A DNA stretch of 63,064 bases from Micromonospora arida (GTDB lineage: Bacteria > Actinomycetota > Actinomycetes > Mycobacteriales > Micromonosporaceae), in NCBI RefSeq assembly GCF_003857035.1, contig NZ_QGSY01000191.1, positions 1 through 63,064 on the forward strand, given 5' to 3'. The notes beneath the pieces were generated by a model. That model was not told the origin of the DNA, did no database searches, and saw only the letters and a list, made by a program, of their open reading frames with translations. Shown here one piece after another: positions 34,221 to 42,936 of the stretch. The translations under genes were made by a program, and so were the position numbers. Every line of letters begins with the position of its first letter. Positions within the stretch are counted from its first letter, which is position 1.

Positions 34221-35374
34221 GCGGCCACCCGGTAGGGGAGGTTGGCCGTCACCGCAAAGCCACCGTCGGAGCGGGGGCCGGCACGGAACTCCCCGCCGTG
34301 CAACGCCACCCGTTCCCGCATGCCGATCAACCCGTGCCCCTCCCCGCCGAGCAGGACCGGCCGCCGGCCGTCGTCGGTCACCTCCACCCGCACCTCGTCG
34401 GGCAGGACGGTCACCGTGGCCCGGCAGGCGGCCGGCGCGGCGTGCTTCACCACGTTCGTCACCGCCTCCTGCACGATCCGGTACACCGCGAGGCCCACCG
34501 ACTGCGGCACCGCGCCGGCCGGCTCGTCCCGCCGCACGTCGAGCTGCACGTCGACGCCGCCGATCGCCGCCTGCCGGGCGAGGAGGGGCAACTCGTCCAG
34601 CCCGGGCGTCGGCGCGTACGGGCTGTCCTCGCGTAACACGCCGAGCACCCGACGTACGTCGGTCAGCGCGGTGCGGCCGGTCTCCTCGATGACCCGGAGC
34701 GCGGCGCCCGCCTCGCGCGGGTCGGCCTCGGCGACGTGGTTGGCGACGGCCGCCTTCACCACGATGAGACTGAGCGTGTGCGCGACCACGTCGTGCAGCT
34801 CGCGCGCCACCCGCAACCGCTCCTCGGTGGCAGCCTGACGGACCAGCTGATCACTCTGCCGGGTGGCGAGGGCGCGTCGCTCCCGGATCAGCCAACCGAT
34901 CACCCAGGCCGGCGCGACCATGACCCCGGCGTAGACGACCGCGCCGGTCCGCGACCAGAGGTCGCCCGCGGTCAGCACCAGGCCGACGCTCACCAGCGCC
35001 AGACAACCGACGGCGCAGAGCATCGACCGGCGGGTGGGCGTCGCCACGGCCACCGTGTAGAAGGACAGGCCGATGGCGAACGCCGGAGCAGCGGCCGCGA
35101 AGTTGGGTATCACCCCGGTGATCAGAGCGACGGTGGCGATCGAGCTGATCACGACCGCCACCGTCATCGGCCACCGTCGCCGGACCGCCAACGGCAGCCC
35201 CAGGGCCATCCCGACCAGCACCGACACCCAGAGCGGCTCGCGTACGCCGCCGTGCAGCGGCGACTCCAGCGCCGCGTACGGGCAGAGCAGCCCACCGACG
35301 GCCACCGCCAGCAGGGCGTCCACGGTGTACAGGTCCACCGGCCGCATTCGTCGGGTCAGCAGGAGAGCGGTCAC
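34217..35374 (-). CDS. Sensor histidine kinase (HisKA_3 type)
   Basis: A 385-residue kinase. Several N-terminal membrane helices (about 15-160, TVDALLAVAVGGLLCPYA, PMTVAVVISSIATVALITGVI and AGVMVAPAWVIGWLI) form the input domain, without a large extracellular loop. The dimerisation box is EERLRVARELHDVVAHTLSLI with the phospho-accepting histidine (about 202); the ATPase part has VYRIVQEAVTNVVKHA and GHGLIGMRERVALHGG. It phosphorylates the co-encoded response regulator. GTG 35374 has TACCGT seven bases upstream; ATG 35347 is the alternative. Confidence 0.9.
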   Translation of the reverse strand: MTALLLTRRMRPVDLYTVDALLAVAVGGLLCPYAALESPLHGGVREPLWVSVLVGMALGLPLAVRRRWPMTVAVVISSIATVALITGVIPNFAAAAPAFAIGLSFYTVAVATPTRRSMLCAVGCLALVSVGLVLTAGDLWSRTGAVVYAGVMVAPAWVIGWLIRERRALATRQSDQLVRQAATEERLRVARELHDVVAHTLSLIVVKAAVANHVAEADPREAGAALRVIEETGRTALTDVRRVLGVLREDSPYAPTPGLDELPLLARQAAIGGVDVQLDVRRDEPAGAVPQSVGLAVYRIVQEAVTNVVKHAAPAACRATVTVLPDEVRVEVTDDGRRPVLLGGEGHGLIGMRERVALHGGEFRAGPRSDGGFAVTANLPYRVAA

Positions 35375-35381
35375 CCGTCGA

Positions 35382-35387
35382 ACGGTA
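35382..35387 (-). promoter_or_regulatory. -10 element TACCGT, probable leaderless start
   Basis: Minus-strand TACCGT ends seven bases before GTG 35374 of the histidine kinase gene. Confidence 0.45.
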
Positions 35388-35543
35388 ACGGCCGGCTGGG
35401 TCGGCCGCGTCCGCCTGCGGGTGGTCATCCCGCAGGACGACGCGCGGCCGGTTGTGGGCCCCGGACTCCACCCGGGGGAGGGCCGGAAAGTGCCCGCCCC
35501 GGCACGACGCGCCGCACCCCCGGCATTCGGCACGGTAACGGCC

Positions 35544-36293
35544 ATGACCACAGACACGGTGACCCTGACGGGGCTGCGCGCGGTGTACGGCACCGGAACC
35601 CGGCGGGTGACGGCGCTCGACGGCGTGACCACCAGCTTCGCGAGCGGCACGTTCACGGCGGTGATGGGCCCCTCCGGCTCGGGGAAGTCCACCCTGCTGC
35701 ACTGCGCGGCGGGGCTGGACCGCCCGACCGAGGGGATCGTCACGATCGACGGCACCAACCTCAACGACCTCGGTGAGGACGAGCTGACCCGGCTGCGGCG
35801 GGACCGGATCGGCTTCGTCTTCCAGGCGTTCAACCTCGTGTCCACACTGACCGCCGCGCAGAACGTCGAGTTGCCGTCGCGCCTGGCCCGCCGCCGCCCG
35901 CCGGCCGGGGACGTCGCCGCCGCCCTCGACGCCGTCGGCCTCGCCGACCGGGCCGGGCACCGGCCGAGTGAGCTGTCCGGCGGGGAGCAGCAGCGCGTCG
36001 CCGTGGCCCGCGCGTTGATCACCCGTCCGGCGGTGGTCTTCGCCGACGAGCCGACCGGGGCGTTGGACAGCGCCTCCTCCCGGCAGGTGCTCCGGCTGCT
36101 GCGGGCGCTCGTCGACGACCACGGGCAGACCGTCGTGATGGTGACCCACGATCCCGCCGCCGCCGCGTACGCCGATCGGGTCCTTTTGCTGGCCGACGGC
36201 CGCGTCGTCGACGAGCTGACCGGCGGGATCACCGCCGCCGCCGTCGCCGCCCGGATCGCCGAGCGGGAAACCGTCGCGGAGTCGTCGTGCTGA
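35544..36293 (+). CDS. ABC transporter ATP-binding protein (MacB/LolD type)
   Basis: A 249-residue ATPase: Walker A GPSGSGKST (about 41-49), Q-loop GFVFQAFNLVSTLTAAQNVELP, signature LSGGEQQRVAVARAL, Walker B VVFADEPTGALD and H-loop VMVTHDP. The QAFNL...ENV-like segment is diagnostic of the LolD/MacB/BceA group, which powers FtsX-type permeases by mechanotransmission. It overlaps the permease gene by seven bases. It is divergent from a two-component system and probably under its control; likely role is resistance to envelope-active compounds. Confidence 0.93.
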   Translation: MTTDTVTLTGLRAVYGTGTRRVTALDGVTTSFASGTFTAVMGPSGSGKSTLLHCAAGLDRPTEGIVTIDGTNLNDLGEDELTRLRRDRIGFVFQAFNLVSTLTAAQNVELPSRLARRRPPAGDVAAALDAVGLADRAGHRPSELSGGEQQRVAVARALITRPAVVFADEPTGALDSASSRQVLRLLRALVDDHGQTVVMVTHDPAAAAYADRVLLLADGRVVDELTGGITAAAVAARIAERETVAESSC

Positions 36294-38710
36294 GCGTCCG
36301 GCGGTCGGCCAGCGCATTCGTGGCCGTCGCCATCGGGGTCACGCTGGTCGCGGCGGCCACCCTGCTGCTCGCATCCGGGCGCCCGCAGGTGCCGGACCGG
36401 CTGGCGCGGGCGGCGGTCGTGGTGCAGAGCCCCGAGGCGGGTGCGTCCGCTGACGAGTTCGTGCCGACCCGGCCCTGGTCCGCCACCACGGCGGCGGAAT
36501 TGGCCGGCAGGCTGGCCGGTCTGCCGGACGTGGTGGCGGCGGTACCGGACCGCACCTTCTACGCTCAGCCGCTCGTCGACGGCCGACCCTCGGCCGCCGA
36601 TACCCGGCGCGAGGACGCCTACCAGGGGCACGGCTGGTCCAGCGCCCAGCTGGGTGGGCTGCGCCTCACGGCCGGCGAGCCACCTCGTCGGCCCGGCGAG
36701 GTGGTCGTCGACCGCGCGCTCGGACTGGGCGTCGGCGCACCGGTCACCCTGCTGACCGCTGTGGGTACGGAGTCGTACACCGTCAGCGGTCTGGTCGACG
36801 GGCCGGGCGTCCACGTCGCGGACGAGGTCGCCGCTGCGCTCGCGCCCGGCGTGCGGGCCATCGGGCTGGTGCTCGCGCCGGACGCCGACCCCGAGCGGGT
36901 CGCCACGGCGGCTCGCGGAGTCGTCGGCGTCGACGGACGCGTGCTCACCGGTGACGCCTGTGGTGCGCTGGAGCCGCGCGGCGACGCCCGTACCCGGTGG
37001 ATCGGCATGCAGGTGCTCACCGCCACGGCGGCCCTCGCCGGCTTCGTCACGGTGTTCGTGGTCGCCTCCACCTTCGCGTTCACCATCGCGCAGCGCCGCC
37101 GTGAGCTGGGCCTGCTGCGCGCCGTCGGCGCCACCGGACGCCAGGTCCGCCGCATGGTCCACGCCGAGGCGCTCGCCGTCGGCGTCTCGGCGGGAATCGT
37201 CGGCATGCTGGTGGGCGCGGCACTCGCCCCGTCGCTGGGTCGGCTGCTGGTCGACGTCGGCTACGAACCGTCGACCTTCGAGGTCCGCTACGAACTCTGG
37301 CCGGTCGCGGTCTCGCTCGCCGCCGGGCCGGTGATCGCGTTGCTGGCCGTCTGGTCGGCGTCCCGCCGAGCGGCGCGGGTCCGCCCGCTGGAGGCGTTAC
37401 GCGATGCCGCTGTGGAACAGCGACCGATCGGCCGGCTGCGTGCCGTCACCGGGGCGCTGCTCCTCGCGGCGGGGGGTGCTCTCAGTCTGGGCACGGCGAC
37501 CGCCGACGAGGCGCGGGTGGGGGCGCAGTACGCGCTCTACGCGGTGATGGCGCTGGTGGCCGGCACCACAGTGCTCGCCCCGGTGGTGGTCGGACCGCTG
37601 GTGTGGCTGCTGCGTTCTCCGGTGCGTCGGCCCGGTGGCGCGATCGGGATGCTGGTCCGGGGCGGGGCGTTGACCGCGACCCGGCGGACCGCCGCCATCG
37701 CCGCGCCGGTGCTGCTCACTGTCGCGTTCGCGGTGCTGGTGTCCGGGATGGTGCGCACCACCACCGCCGCGTACGCGGCGGGTCGGGCGGACAACGTGAA
37801 CGCCGGCTGGATCGTCGTGCCGGACCGCGCGCCCGGCCTGTCCGACCGGGCCGTCGCCGCGACCGGCGGCACCGCGCTCCTGCCGACCACCGTCTACCGC
37901 ACCGACCCCGGAACGTCGCCACCGGACCGGCCGATGACCGCGCTCGGAGTGGATCCGGAGGGCTTCGCCGCCGCGAACCGGGTGCTCACCGTCGTCGCCG
38001 GTTCGCTGAACGACCTGAGGGGTGACGACACCGTGGTGGTCAGCGCCTCGGCGAACCGGCTGCCGTCCGAGTCGTACCCGGTGGTCTTCGCCGACGGGAC
38101 GACGGTGTCGTTGCGCGTCGTCGCCGTGGTCGACGACGCCTCGATCCCCGGCGACCTGCTCGTGCCCCGGGCCGTGGTGCGGGCGCACGACCCGTCGGCG
38201 CTGACGTCCACCGTGTACGTCCGGGACCGCATCGATCCACCGGTCGGCGCGCGGATCCTCGACGTTGCGGGCTGGGCGGCCGAGGCGGACGCCGCCGAGG
38301 ACCGCCTCGTCTGGCTCTTCACAGTGCTGCTGATCGGGGTGTCCGCCGGCTACGGGGCCATCGCGGTGGCCAACACGCTGCTGCTGGCCGCCGCCGGCCG
38401 CGCCGCGGACCTGCGGCTGATCCGGATGGCCGGGGCGACCCGACGGCAGGTCATCTGGCTGGTCACGGCGGAGTCCGCCCTGGTGGTCCTGATCGGCGCG
38501 TTGTTGGGTGGGGCTGTCGCGTTCGTCGGTCTGCTCAGCATCAGCGCCGGCCTCGCCGAGCAGGTCGGAGCCCCCGTCGACCTGGTGGTGCCGTGGTCGG
38601 TGGTCGCCAGCGTGGTGGGGTTGTGCCTGCTACTCGCGGTGCTGTCCAGTGTGTTGCCGACGTGGCGGCTGCTGCGCCACCGTCCCGCCCGGTCGCCGGT
38701 CGGCGGATGA
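36287..38710 (+). CDS. FtsX-like ABC transporter permease
   Basis: An 807-residue permease beginning with GTG inside the ATPase stop region. TM1 is at about 8-27 (AFVAVAIGVTLVAAATLLLA), followed by a large external domain (about 40-235). The first FtsX unit (about 240-370) has FAFTIAQRRRELGLLRAVGATGRQVRRMVHAEA; a second unit sits at the C-terminus (LIRMAGATRRQVIWLVTAES) after another external domain (about 495-660). This ten-helix, two-FtsX layout is typical of actinobacterial MacB/BceB-like exporters or signalling permeases. It works with the preceding ATPase. Confidence 0.92.
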   Translation: MLSVRRSASAFVAVAIGVTLVAAATLLLASGRPQVPDRLARAAVVVQSPEAGASADEFVPTRPWSATTAAELAGRLAGLPDVVAAVPDRTFYAQPLVDGRPSAADTRREDAYQGHGWSSAQLGGLRLTAGEPPRRPGEVVVDRALGLGVGAPVTLLTAVGTESYTVSGLVDGPGVHVADEVAAALAPGVRAIGLVLAPDADPERVATAARGVVGVDGRVLTGDACGALEPRGDARTRWIGMQVLTATAALAGFVTVFVVASTFAFTIAQRRRELGLLRAVGATGRQVRRMVHAEALAVGVSAGIVGMLVGAALAPSLGRLLVDVGYEPSTFEVRYELWPVAVSLAAGPVIALLAVWSASRRAARVRPLEALRDAAVEQRPIGRLRAVTGALLLAAGGALSLGTATADEARVGAQYALYAVMALVAGTTVLAPVVVGPLVWLLRSPVRRPGGAIGMLVRGGALTATRRTAAIAAPVLLTVAFAVLVSGMVRTTTAAYAAGRADNVNAGWIVVPDRAPGLSDRAVAATGGTALLPTTVYRTDPGTSPPDRPMTALGVDPEGFAAANRVLTVVAGSLNDLRGDDTVVVSASANRLPSESYPVVFADGTTVSLRVVAVVDDASIPGDLLVPRAVVRAHDPSALTSTVYVRDRIDPPVGARILDVAGWAAEADAAEDRLVWLFTVLLIGVSAGYGAIAVANTLLLAAAGRAADLRLIRMAGATRRQVIWLVTAESALVVLIGALLGGAVAFVGLLSISAGLAEQVGAPVDLVVPWSVVASVVGLCLLLAVLSSVLPTWRLLRHRPARSPVGG

Positions 38711-38740
38711 CCGCGCCCCCCGCGCGGACGGTTGGGCCGT

Positions 38741-38746
38741 TACCGT
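38741..38746 (+). promoter_or_regulatory. -10 element TACCGT, probable leaderless start
   Basis: TACCGT ends six bases before ATG 38753, 31 bases downstream of the permease stop. It suggests that the next gene has its own promoter. Confidence 0.45.
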
Positions 38747-38752
38747 CCACGG

Positions 38753-39763
38753 ATGCGATTCGCGCGCCCGGTCGGGCTGCTCCTCTCCGCCGCCGCCGTC
38801 GCGCTCTGGGCGTACGGCATGACCACGTGGCAACCGCTGACCGAGCCGCTCGGCCCGTGGTCGGAGAACCTGCCGGGCAACAACGCCTACTGGGCGCGCG
38901 ACCTGCGGTTCATGGCGATCATGGCGGTGCCGCTCGGGCTGGTGCTGGCCGGGCGCGGGCAGGTGCGCTGGAGTGGCCCGGCGGTGGTGCTGGGCGGCTG
39001 CTGGATCGCCGCCGACGTGGCTGTCGACCGGGCCGACCCGATCGGCCTCGACGCGACGGTGCTGCTCGCCGTCGCCGGTTACGCCGTGCTCGGCGTGGTC
39101 GCGGCGCTTCTGCTCTGGTGGGAGCGCGCCGCGCCGCAGACGCGGGAGCCGGGCACGACTCCGGCCGCCGACCGGCGGGTGCTGACCGGGGCGGCCTGCG
39201 TGGCCGGGGTGCTGACGCTGGTGGCGGCCGGAATCGAGTCACCGACCGACCGGGAGCCGGAGTTGAACCAGGGCGCCCTGGCCACGGCGGCGCTGCTGGT
39301 GGCCCTGGCCGTCGGCGCCGCGCTGGCGGCGGCTCCGGCGCGGACCCGGGCTCGGGTCGGGCTGGCCGTCGGCCTCACCGTGGCGGCCCTGCTCGGCGTC
39401 TGGCTGGTCCGTGCCGCCGCGCCCGGTGAACGACTCCTGCCGGAGGCCGCTCTCGGGGCGGTGCTGCTCACCGGGGTCACCCTGCTGGCCTGGGACTGGC
39501 CGGGTGGTCGGCCGATCTGGTGGCACCACGCCCTGGCCGCTCTCATCGCGTTTGTGGGCCCGGTGGTGTTCCTGGTGGCCACGGCCATCCCCATGGTGAT
39601 CATGATGCCGATCGGCGCGGCGTTCACCGCGCTGGCCGGCAACAGCCCGATCAACGCGGCCGACTCCGATCTGCTGGTCTCCCTGGTCGGGCTGCTCGCC
39701 GGGCTGGGTATGGCAGCGCTGCTGGCGCGGCCGAGCGTCGAGGACCGTCGGCAGCTCCGCTAG
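38753..39763 (+). CDS. Multi-pass membrane protein of unknown function
   Basis: A 336-residue integral membrane protein with about eight helices and little soluble sequence. The N-terminus (RPVGLLLSAAAVALWAYGMTTWQPLTEPLGPWSENLPGNNAYWARDL) has a short outward loop after TM1. Later helices include AALIAFVGPVVFLVATAIPMVIMMPIGAAF. No transporter or enzyme motif is recognised. TACCGT before ATG 38753 and the absence of a ribosome site suggest independent leaderless transcription, so it need not belong to the ABC module. It ends one base before the stop of the convergent SOUL gene. Confidence 0.8.
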   Translation: MRFARPVGLLLSAAAVALWAYGMTTWQPLTEPLGPWSENLPGNNAYWARDLRFMAIMAVPLGLVLAGRGQVRWSGPAVVLGGCWIAADVAVDRADPIGLDATVLLAVAGYAVLGVVAALLLWWERAAPQTREPGTTPAADRRVLTGAACVAGVLTLVAAGIESPTDREPELNQGALATAALLVALAVGAALAAAPARTRARVGLAVGLTVAALLGVWLVRAAAPGERLLPEAALGAVLLTGVTLLAWDWPGGRPIWWHHALAALIAFVGPVVFLVATAIPMVIMMPIGAAFTALAGNSPINAADSDLLVSLVGLLAGLGMAALLARPSVEDRRQLR

Positions 39764-39764
39764 C

Positions 39765-40328
39765 TCACTCGACGACCGGCAGCACTACCTCGTTGCGGCG
39801 CAGGAACCACGGCTTCCACGGCGGGTCGAAGCGCGCGTACCGGATGGCGCCGGTCGGTTGCAGCCCGGCCGCGGTCACCGACCGGCCGAGCATCGTGGCC
39901 CGCTGGCTGAACGCCTGCTCCGTCCACCGCCCGGAGAACCGCATCGCCGCCGCCAGCCGCGCCGGAACCGCGTGGATTCGCACCCGGGCGTCCACCGGCT
40001 CGGGCAGGGTGGCGGTGGTGAAGCTGGCCGGCATGACGAACTGGATCAGGTACGCGCCCGGCCGCTCACCCTCGATCTGCACCACCGGCACGGTCATGGC
40101 GATCTTCTCCGAGCCGCTGGCCGCCGCCATCGCCGGCGCGGCGGAGCCGATCGGGTGCCGGGCCCGATTGGCACCACCGATGTACGCGGTCAGCGGCCGG
40201 AACGCCTCGATCGGCGCCCGGGTGAACGACGCCTGGATCTGCATCTCGGCCACCAGGTGGGCGGGGTACCGACGCAGCTCGAAGCCGGGGTGTCGGGACA
40301 CCACCCGGTACGGCTGCTGTTCGGTCAT
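39765..40328 (-). CDS. SOUL-family haem-binding protein
   Basis: A 187-residue protein with the SOUL/HBP signature: YRVVSRHPGFELRRYPAHLVAEMQI at the start, FRPLTAYIGGANRA, then EKIAMTVPVVQIEG and a central FVMPASFTTATLPEP and WTEQAFSQRATMLGRSV. Members bind haem or other tetrapyrroles weakly and may buffer haem in the cytoplasm. No signal peptide is present. GGGAG lies seven bases before the ATG. The YqeB-type gene begins upstream on the same strand, 32 bases away. Confidence 0.88.
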   Translation of the reverse strand: MTEQQPYRVVSRHPGFELRRYPAHLVAEMQIQASFTRAPIEAFRPLTAYIGGANRARHPIGSAAPAMAAASGSEKIAMTVPVVQIEGERPGAYLIQFVMPASFTTATLPEPVDARVRIHAVPARLAAAMRFSGRWTEQAFSQRATMLGRSVTAAGLQPTGAIRYARFDPPWKPWFLRRNEVVLPVVE

Positions 40329-40360
40329 CGTGCGGCTCCCAGGGTCTGCTGGGACAGACG

Positions 40361-41110
40361 CTACCGCCCGTCCGCCTCCCGCTCGGCCGAAGTCGGCTGC
40401 TCCGGCCCGGGGGCGAGGGCCCGGGTGGTCAACCGCCAGTACTGCCGCTTGCCCTCGTCGCGCAGCACCACCCCGATCTGGCCCAGCTCGCGGCGCAACT
40501 CCCGGGAGTCGTCGCGGCGATCCCGCTCGATCGCCCGACCCCGGGCGCGCAGCAGCGCGTCCGCGCCGGCCGGCAACCCGGGCAGGTCCGGAACCCACAG
40601 CCGGTACGCCGACCGGTGCGGGTCGTCGTCCGCCCAGCCCCAGCCGTGCTCCCGGAACGCCGCCGCCAGTTGGGCGGCCGGCAGGTCCGTGGACTCCCGG
40701 ACCAGTTCCGCGCCGTCGGCGTCCAGCAGCACCAGGTGCTTGTCGGCGAGGAAGACCACCCGGGTGTCGACCCGGGCGATGGTCCGGTTCTCATCGGAGC
40801 GGCGCAGCTGGACCTGCGCCCCGTCGACGGTGACGATCAACCGTTCGGCGGTGCCGATCCCGGCGATGACCAGGCCGGCCAGGACGCCCACCCCGATGGT
40901 GCCGGCGGTGGCCTGCGGCTCGGGCAGCCGGTCCAACCACTCGATCAGGTCGCTGAACGGCACCCAGGGCAGCCGGGCGAGCCAGCCCGTCGCCGCCGCG
41001 AGGAGCCATCCGGCGCCCGCGCCGAGCAGCGGAAAGCCACCCCACAGGACCGCCAACTCCAGCGGGCCGCCGCTGACCACGGTGCGCGGACGGTAGCTGG
41101 CCATCTCCAT
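40361..41110 (-). CDS. YqeB family protein, membrane-associated
   Basis: A 249-residue protein of the actinobacterial YqeB group: two N-terminal membrane helices (about 18-40, LAVLWGGFPLLGAGAGWLLAAATGWL; and about 68-88, TIGVGVLAGLVIAGIG) with VPFSDLIEWLDRLPEP between them, then a soluble PH-like domain (VVFLADKHLVLLDADGAELVRE) and a helical ending with LGQIGVVLRDEGKRQYWRL. Function unknown. It starts two bases downstream of the ABC permease stop, so it is probably the third gene of that operon. Confidence 0.8.
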   Translation of the reverse strand: MEMASYRPRTVVSGGPLELAVLWGGFPLLGAGAGWLLAAATGWLARLPWVPFSDLIEWLDRLPEPQATAGTIGVGVLAGLVIAGIGTAERLIVTVDGAQVQLRRSDENRTIARVDTRVVFLADKHLVLLDADGAELVRESTDLPAAQLAAAFREHGWGWADDDPHRSAYRLWVPDLPGLPAGADALLRARGRAIERDRRDDSRELRRELGQIGVVLRDEGKRQYWRLTTRALAPGPEQPTSAEREADGR

Positions 41111-41112
41111 GG

Positions 41113-41910
41113 TCAGGACACCTCGCGGCGCAGGGTCCGGAACAGCCCGGCGGCCAGCGGGAGGACCATCCAGACCAGCAGGGAGACCGCTATCCGCCCC
41201 CACTGCCCGCCGGTGACGGCGTCGCTGCTGAACAACGGTTCCATGGTCTTGCTGGTGTCCAGCCATTCGGACGGACCGCGCAGCGGCTTGACCATCTCGC
41301 CGAGCACCCCCCACAGGGTGGGCAGCAGCAGGTAGCCGACGATCGCCAGCGGCGGGTTGAGCAGCAGCAGACCGAAGGCGGCACCCATCAACACGCTGGT
41401 GACCTGGAGGACCGCCGCGTTCAGGATCAGCGACCAGTCGAACTGCCAGGTGCCCGCCCCGCCGGTGGCGGAGGCGACCAGCGTGCCGACGGCGGCGACG
41501 GCGAGGCTGGTCAGCACCGAGGCGAGCGCGGTCAGCGACACGGCGATCAGCTTCGCGGCGACCACCCGCTCCCGGCGGGGCACCAGGGCGTACGTGGTGA
41601 GGGCGGTGCGCTGCGACCACTCACTGGTGATCGACAGGATGCCCAGCACCGGCAGCAGCACCGACACCGGCAGCAGCGAGGGGACGAAGAAGTTGAGGAA
41701 GGTCTGGTCGGCGTCTCCGGCGTAGATCAGTTGCAGGGTGACGATCGCGGCGGTGGCCAAACCGATGGTGATCATCAGCCAGCGGCCGGCCCGGGTGTCG
41801 ACGAGCTTGCGCACCTCCACGCCGGTGAGCCGGAGCAGCGACGGTCGGCGTACCGGAGTGTGGTGCCGGGGCGCGACGGCGCCGGCGGCGGGCGCGGTGG
41901 TGGTGGTCAT
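41113..41910 (-). CDS. ABC transporter permease (ABC-2 type)
   Basis: A 265-residue permease with six predicted helices. It has the N-terminal LTGVEVRKLVDTRAGRWLMITIG, typical of actinobacterial ABC-2 permeases, then ITSEWSQRTALTTYALVPRRERVVAAKLIAV, the conserved cytoplasmic loop, and a final LLVWMVLPLAAGLFRTLRREVS. It overlaps the ATPase gene by four bases (ATGA). Substrate unknown. Confidence 0.9.
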   Translation of the reverse strand: MTTTTAPAAGAVAPRHHTPVRRPSLLRLTGVEVRKLVDTRAGRWLMITIGLATAAIVTLQLIYAGDADQTFLNFFVPSLLPVSVLLPVLGILSITSEWSQRTALTTYALVPRRERVVAAKLIAVSLTALASVLTSLAVAAVGTLVASATGGAGTWQFDWSLILNAAVLQVTSVLMGAAFGLLLLNPPLAIVGYLLLPTLWGVLGEMVKPLRGPSEWLDTSKTMEPLFSSDAVTGGQWGRIAVSLLVWMVLPLAAGLFRTLRREVS

Positions 41911-42803
41911 CGGACGGCCTCCTTGGTCGATTCGCCGGCGGTCAGGGTGAGGAAGAGTTGTTCCAGGCCACCGCCGCTGGCGGGGCGCAGCTCGGCCAAC
42001 GCGACGCCGGCATCGGCGGCGGCCTGGCCGACCGCCTCGGCGTCGGCCTGCACGAGCAGCCCCTCCGAGCTGTCGGCGGCGCTCAGGTTGGCCACCTCCA
42101 GCGCCCGGCGTAGCGCGGCACTGTCGCGGGCCCGGACCACAGTGCCGCCGCCGGCCAGCAGCTCGTTCTTGTCGCCCTGGGCCACGATCCGGCCGCCCCC
42201 GATAACCACCAGCCGGTCCGCGACCGCCTCCACCTCGCGCAGCAGGTGGGAGGAGAGAAGGACGGTGCCGCCCCGGTCGGCGAAGTCGCGCAGCAGGCCG
42301 CGCATCCAGAAGATCCCCTCCGGGTCCAGGCCGTTGGCCGGCTCGTCGAGGATCAACACCCGGGGGTCGCCGAGCAGCGCGTGCGCCAGCCCGAGCCGTT
42401 GGCGCATGCCCAACGAGTACGCCCGTACCCGACGCTTCGCGGCCACCGCGTTCAACCCGACCAGGTCGAGCTTCGCGGCGACCTCGCGCCGGTCCAGACC
42501 CATGGTGTACGCGGACAGTGTCAACGCCTCGCGGCCGGTGCGCCCGGCGTGCTGGGCGGAGGCGTCCAGCAGCACCCCGACCTCCCGCCCAGGGTTGGGC
42601 AGCTCCTGGTACGGGTGCCCGGAGACGGTGGCCCGGCCGGCGGTCGGCGTGGTCAGCCCGCAGATCATGCGCATGGTCGTCGACTTGCCGGCGCCGTTGG
42701 GGCCGAGGAAGCCGGTGACGGTGCCCGGCTCGCACTGGAACGACACGTCGTCCACGGCCGGGTGTGGCCCGTACCGCTTGGTGAGGTTCTCTACGGTGAT
42801 CAT
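41907..42803 (-). CDS. ABC transporter ATP-binding protein
   Basis: A 298-residue ATPase: Walker A GPNGAGKST (about 34-42), signature YSLGMRQRLGLAHAL, Walker B VLILDEPANGLDP and H-loop LLSSHLL. The C-terminal 80 residues (VVRARDSAALRRALEVANLSAADSSEGLLVQAD) are the extension common in bacitracin-resistance-like BcrA/antibiotic exporters. It partners the downstream permease. The gene is divergent from a two-component system 133 bases away, a likely regulator. Confidence 0.92.
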   Translation of the reverse strand: MITVENLTKRYGPHPAVDDVSFQCEPGTVTGFLGPNGAGKSTTMRMICGLTTPTAGRATVSGHPYQELPNPGREVGVLLDASAQHAGRTGREALTLSAYTMGLDRREVAAKLDLVGLNAVAAKRRVRAYSLGMRQRLGLAHALLGDPRVLILDEPANGLDPEGIFWMRGLLRDFADRGGTVLLSSHLLREVEAVADRLVVIGGGRIVAQGDKNELLAGGGTVVRARDSAALRRALEVANLSAADSSEGLLVQADAEAVGQAAADAGVALAELRPASGGGLEQLFLTLTAGESTKEAVR

Positions 42804-42923
42804 GCGGTTGAGCCTGCCCGCGCCGCCCGGCCATCCGCTGCGGCCACGGGTCGGTGCCGCGTCGACCTTGGTCGACCGGCGGGTCTCGACTTTGGTAGCT
42901 GGTCGTGTCGCCCGTCGGCTGCC

Positions 42924-42929
42924 TAGCAT
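42924..42929 (+). promoter_or_regulatory. -10 element TAGCAT, probable leaderless start
   Basis: TAGCAT ends seven bases before GTG 42937 of the second histidine kinase gene; no ribosome site is present. Confidence 0.5.
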
Positions 42930-42936
42930 TGGTGTC

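Noticed and set aside
35375..37162. N-terminal extension of the first histidine kinase frame (to 981 codons)
   Set aside because: The extension is antisense to the ABC genes and compositionally biased; the real kinase begins at about 35374.
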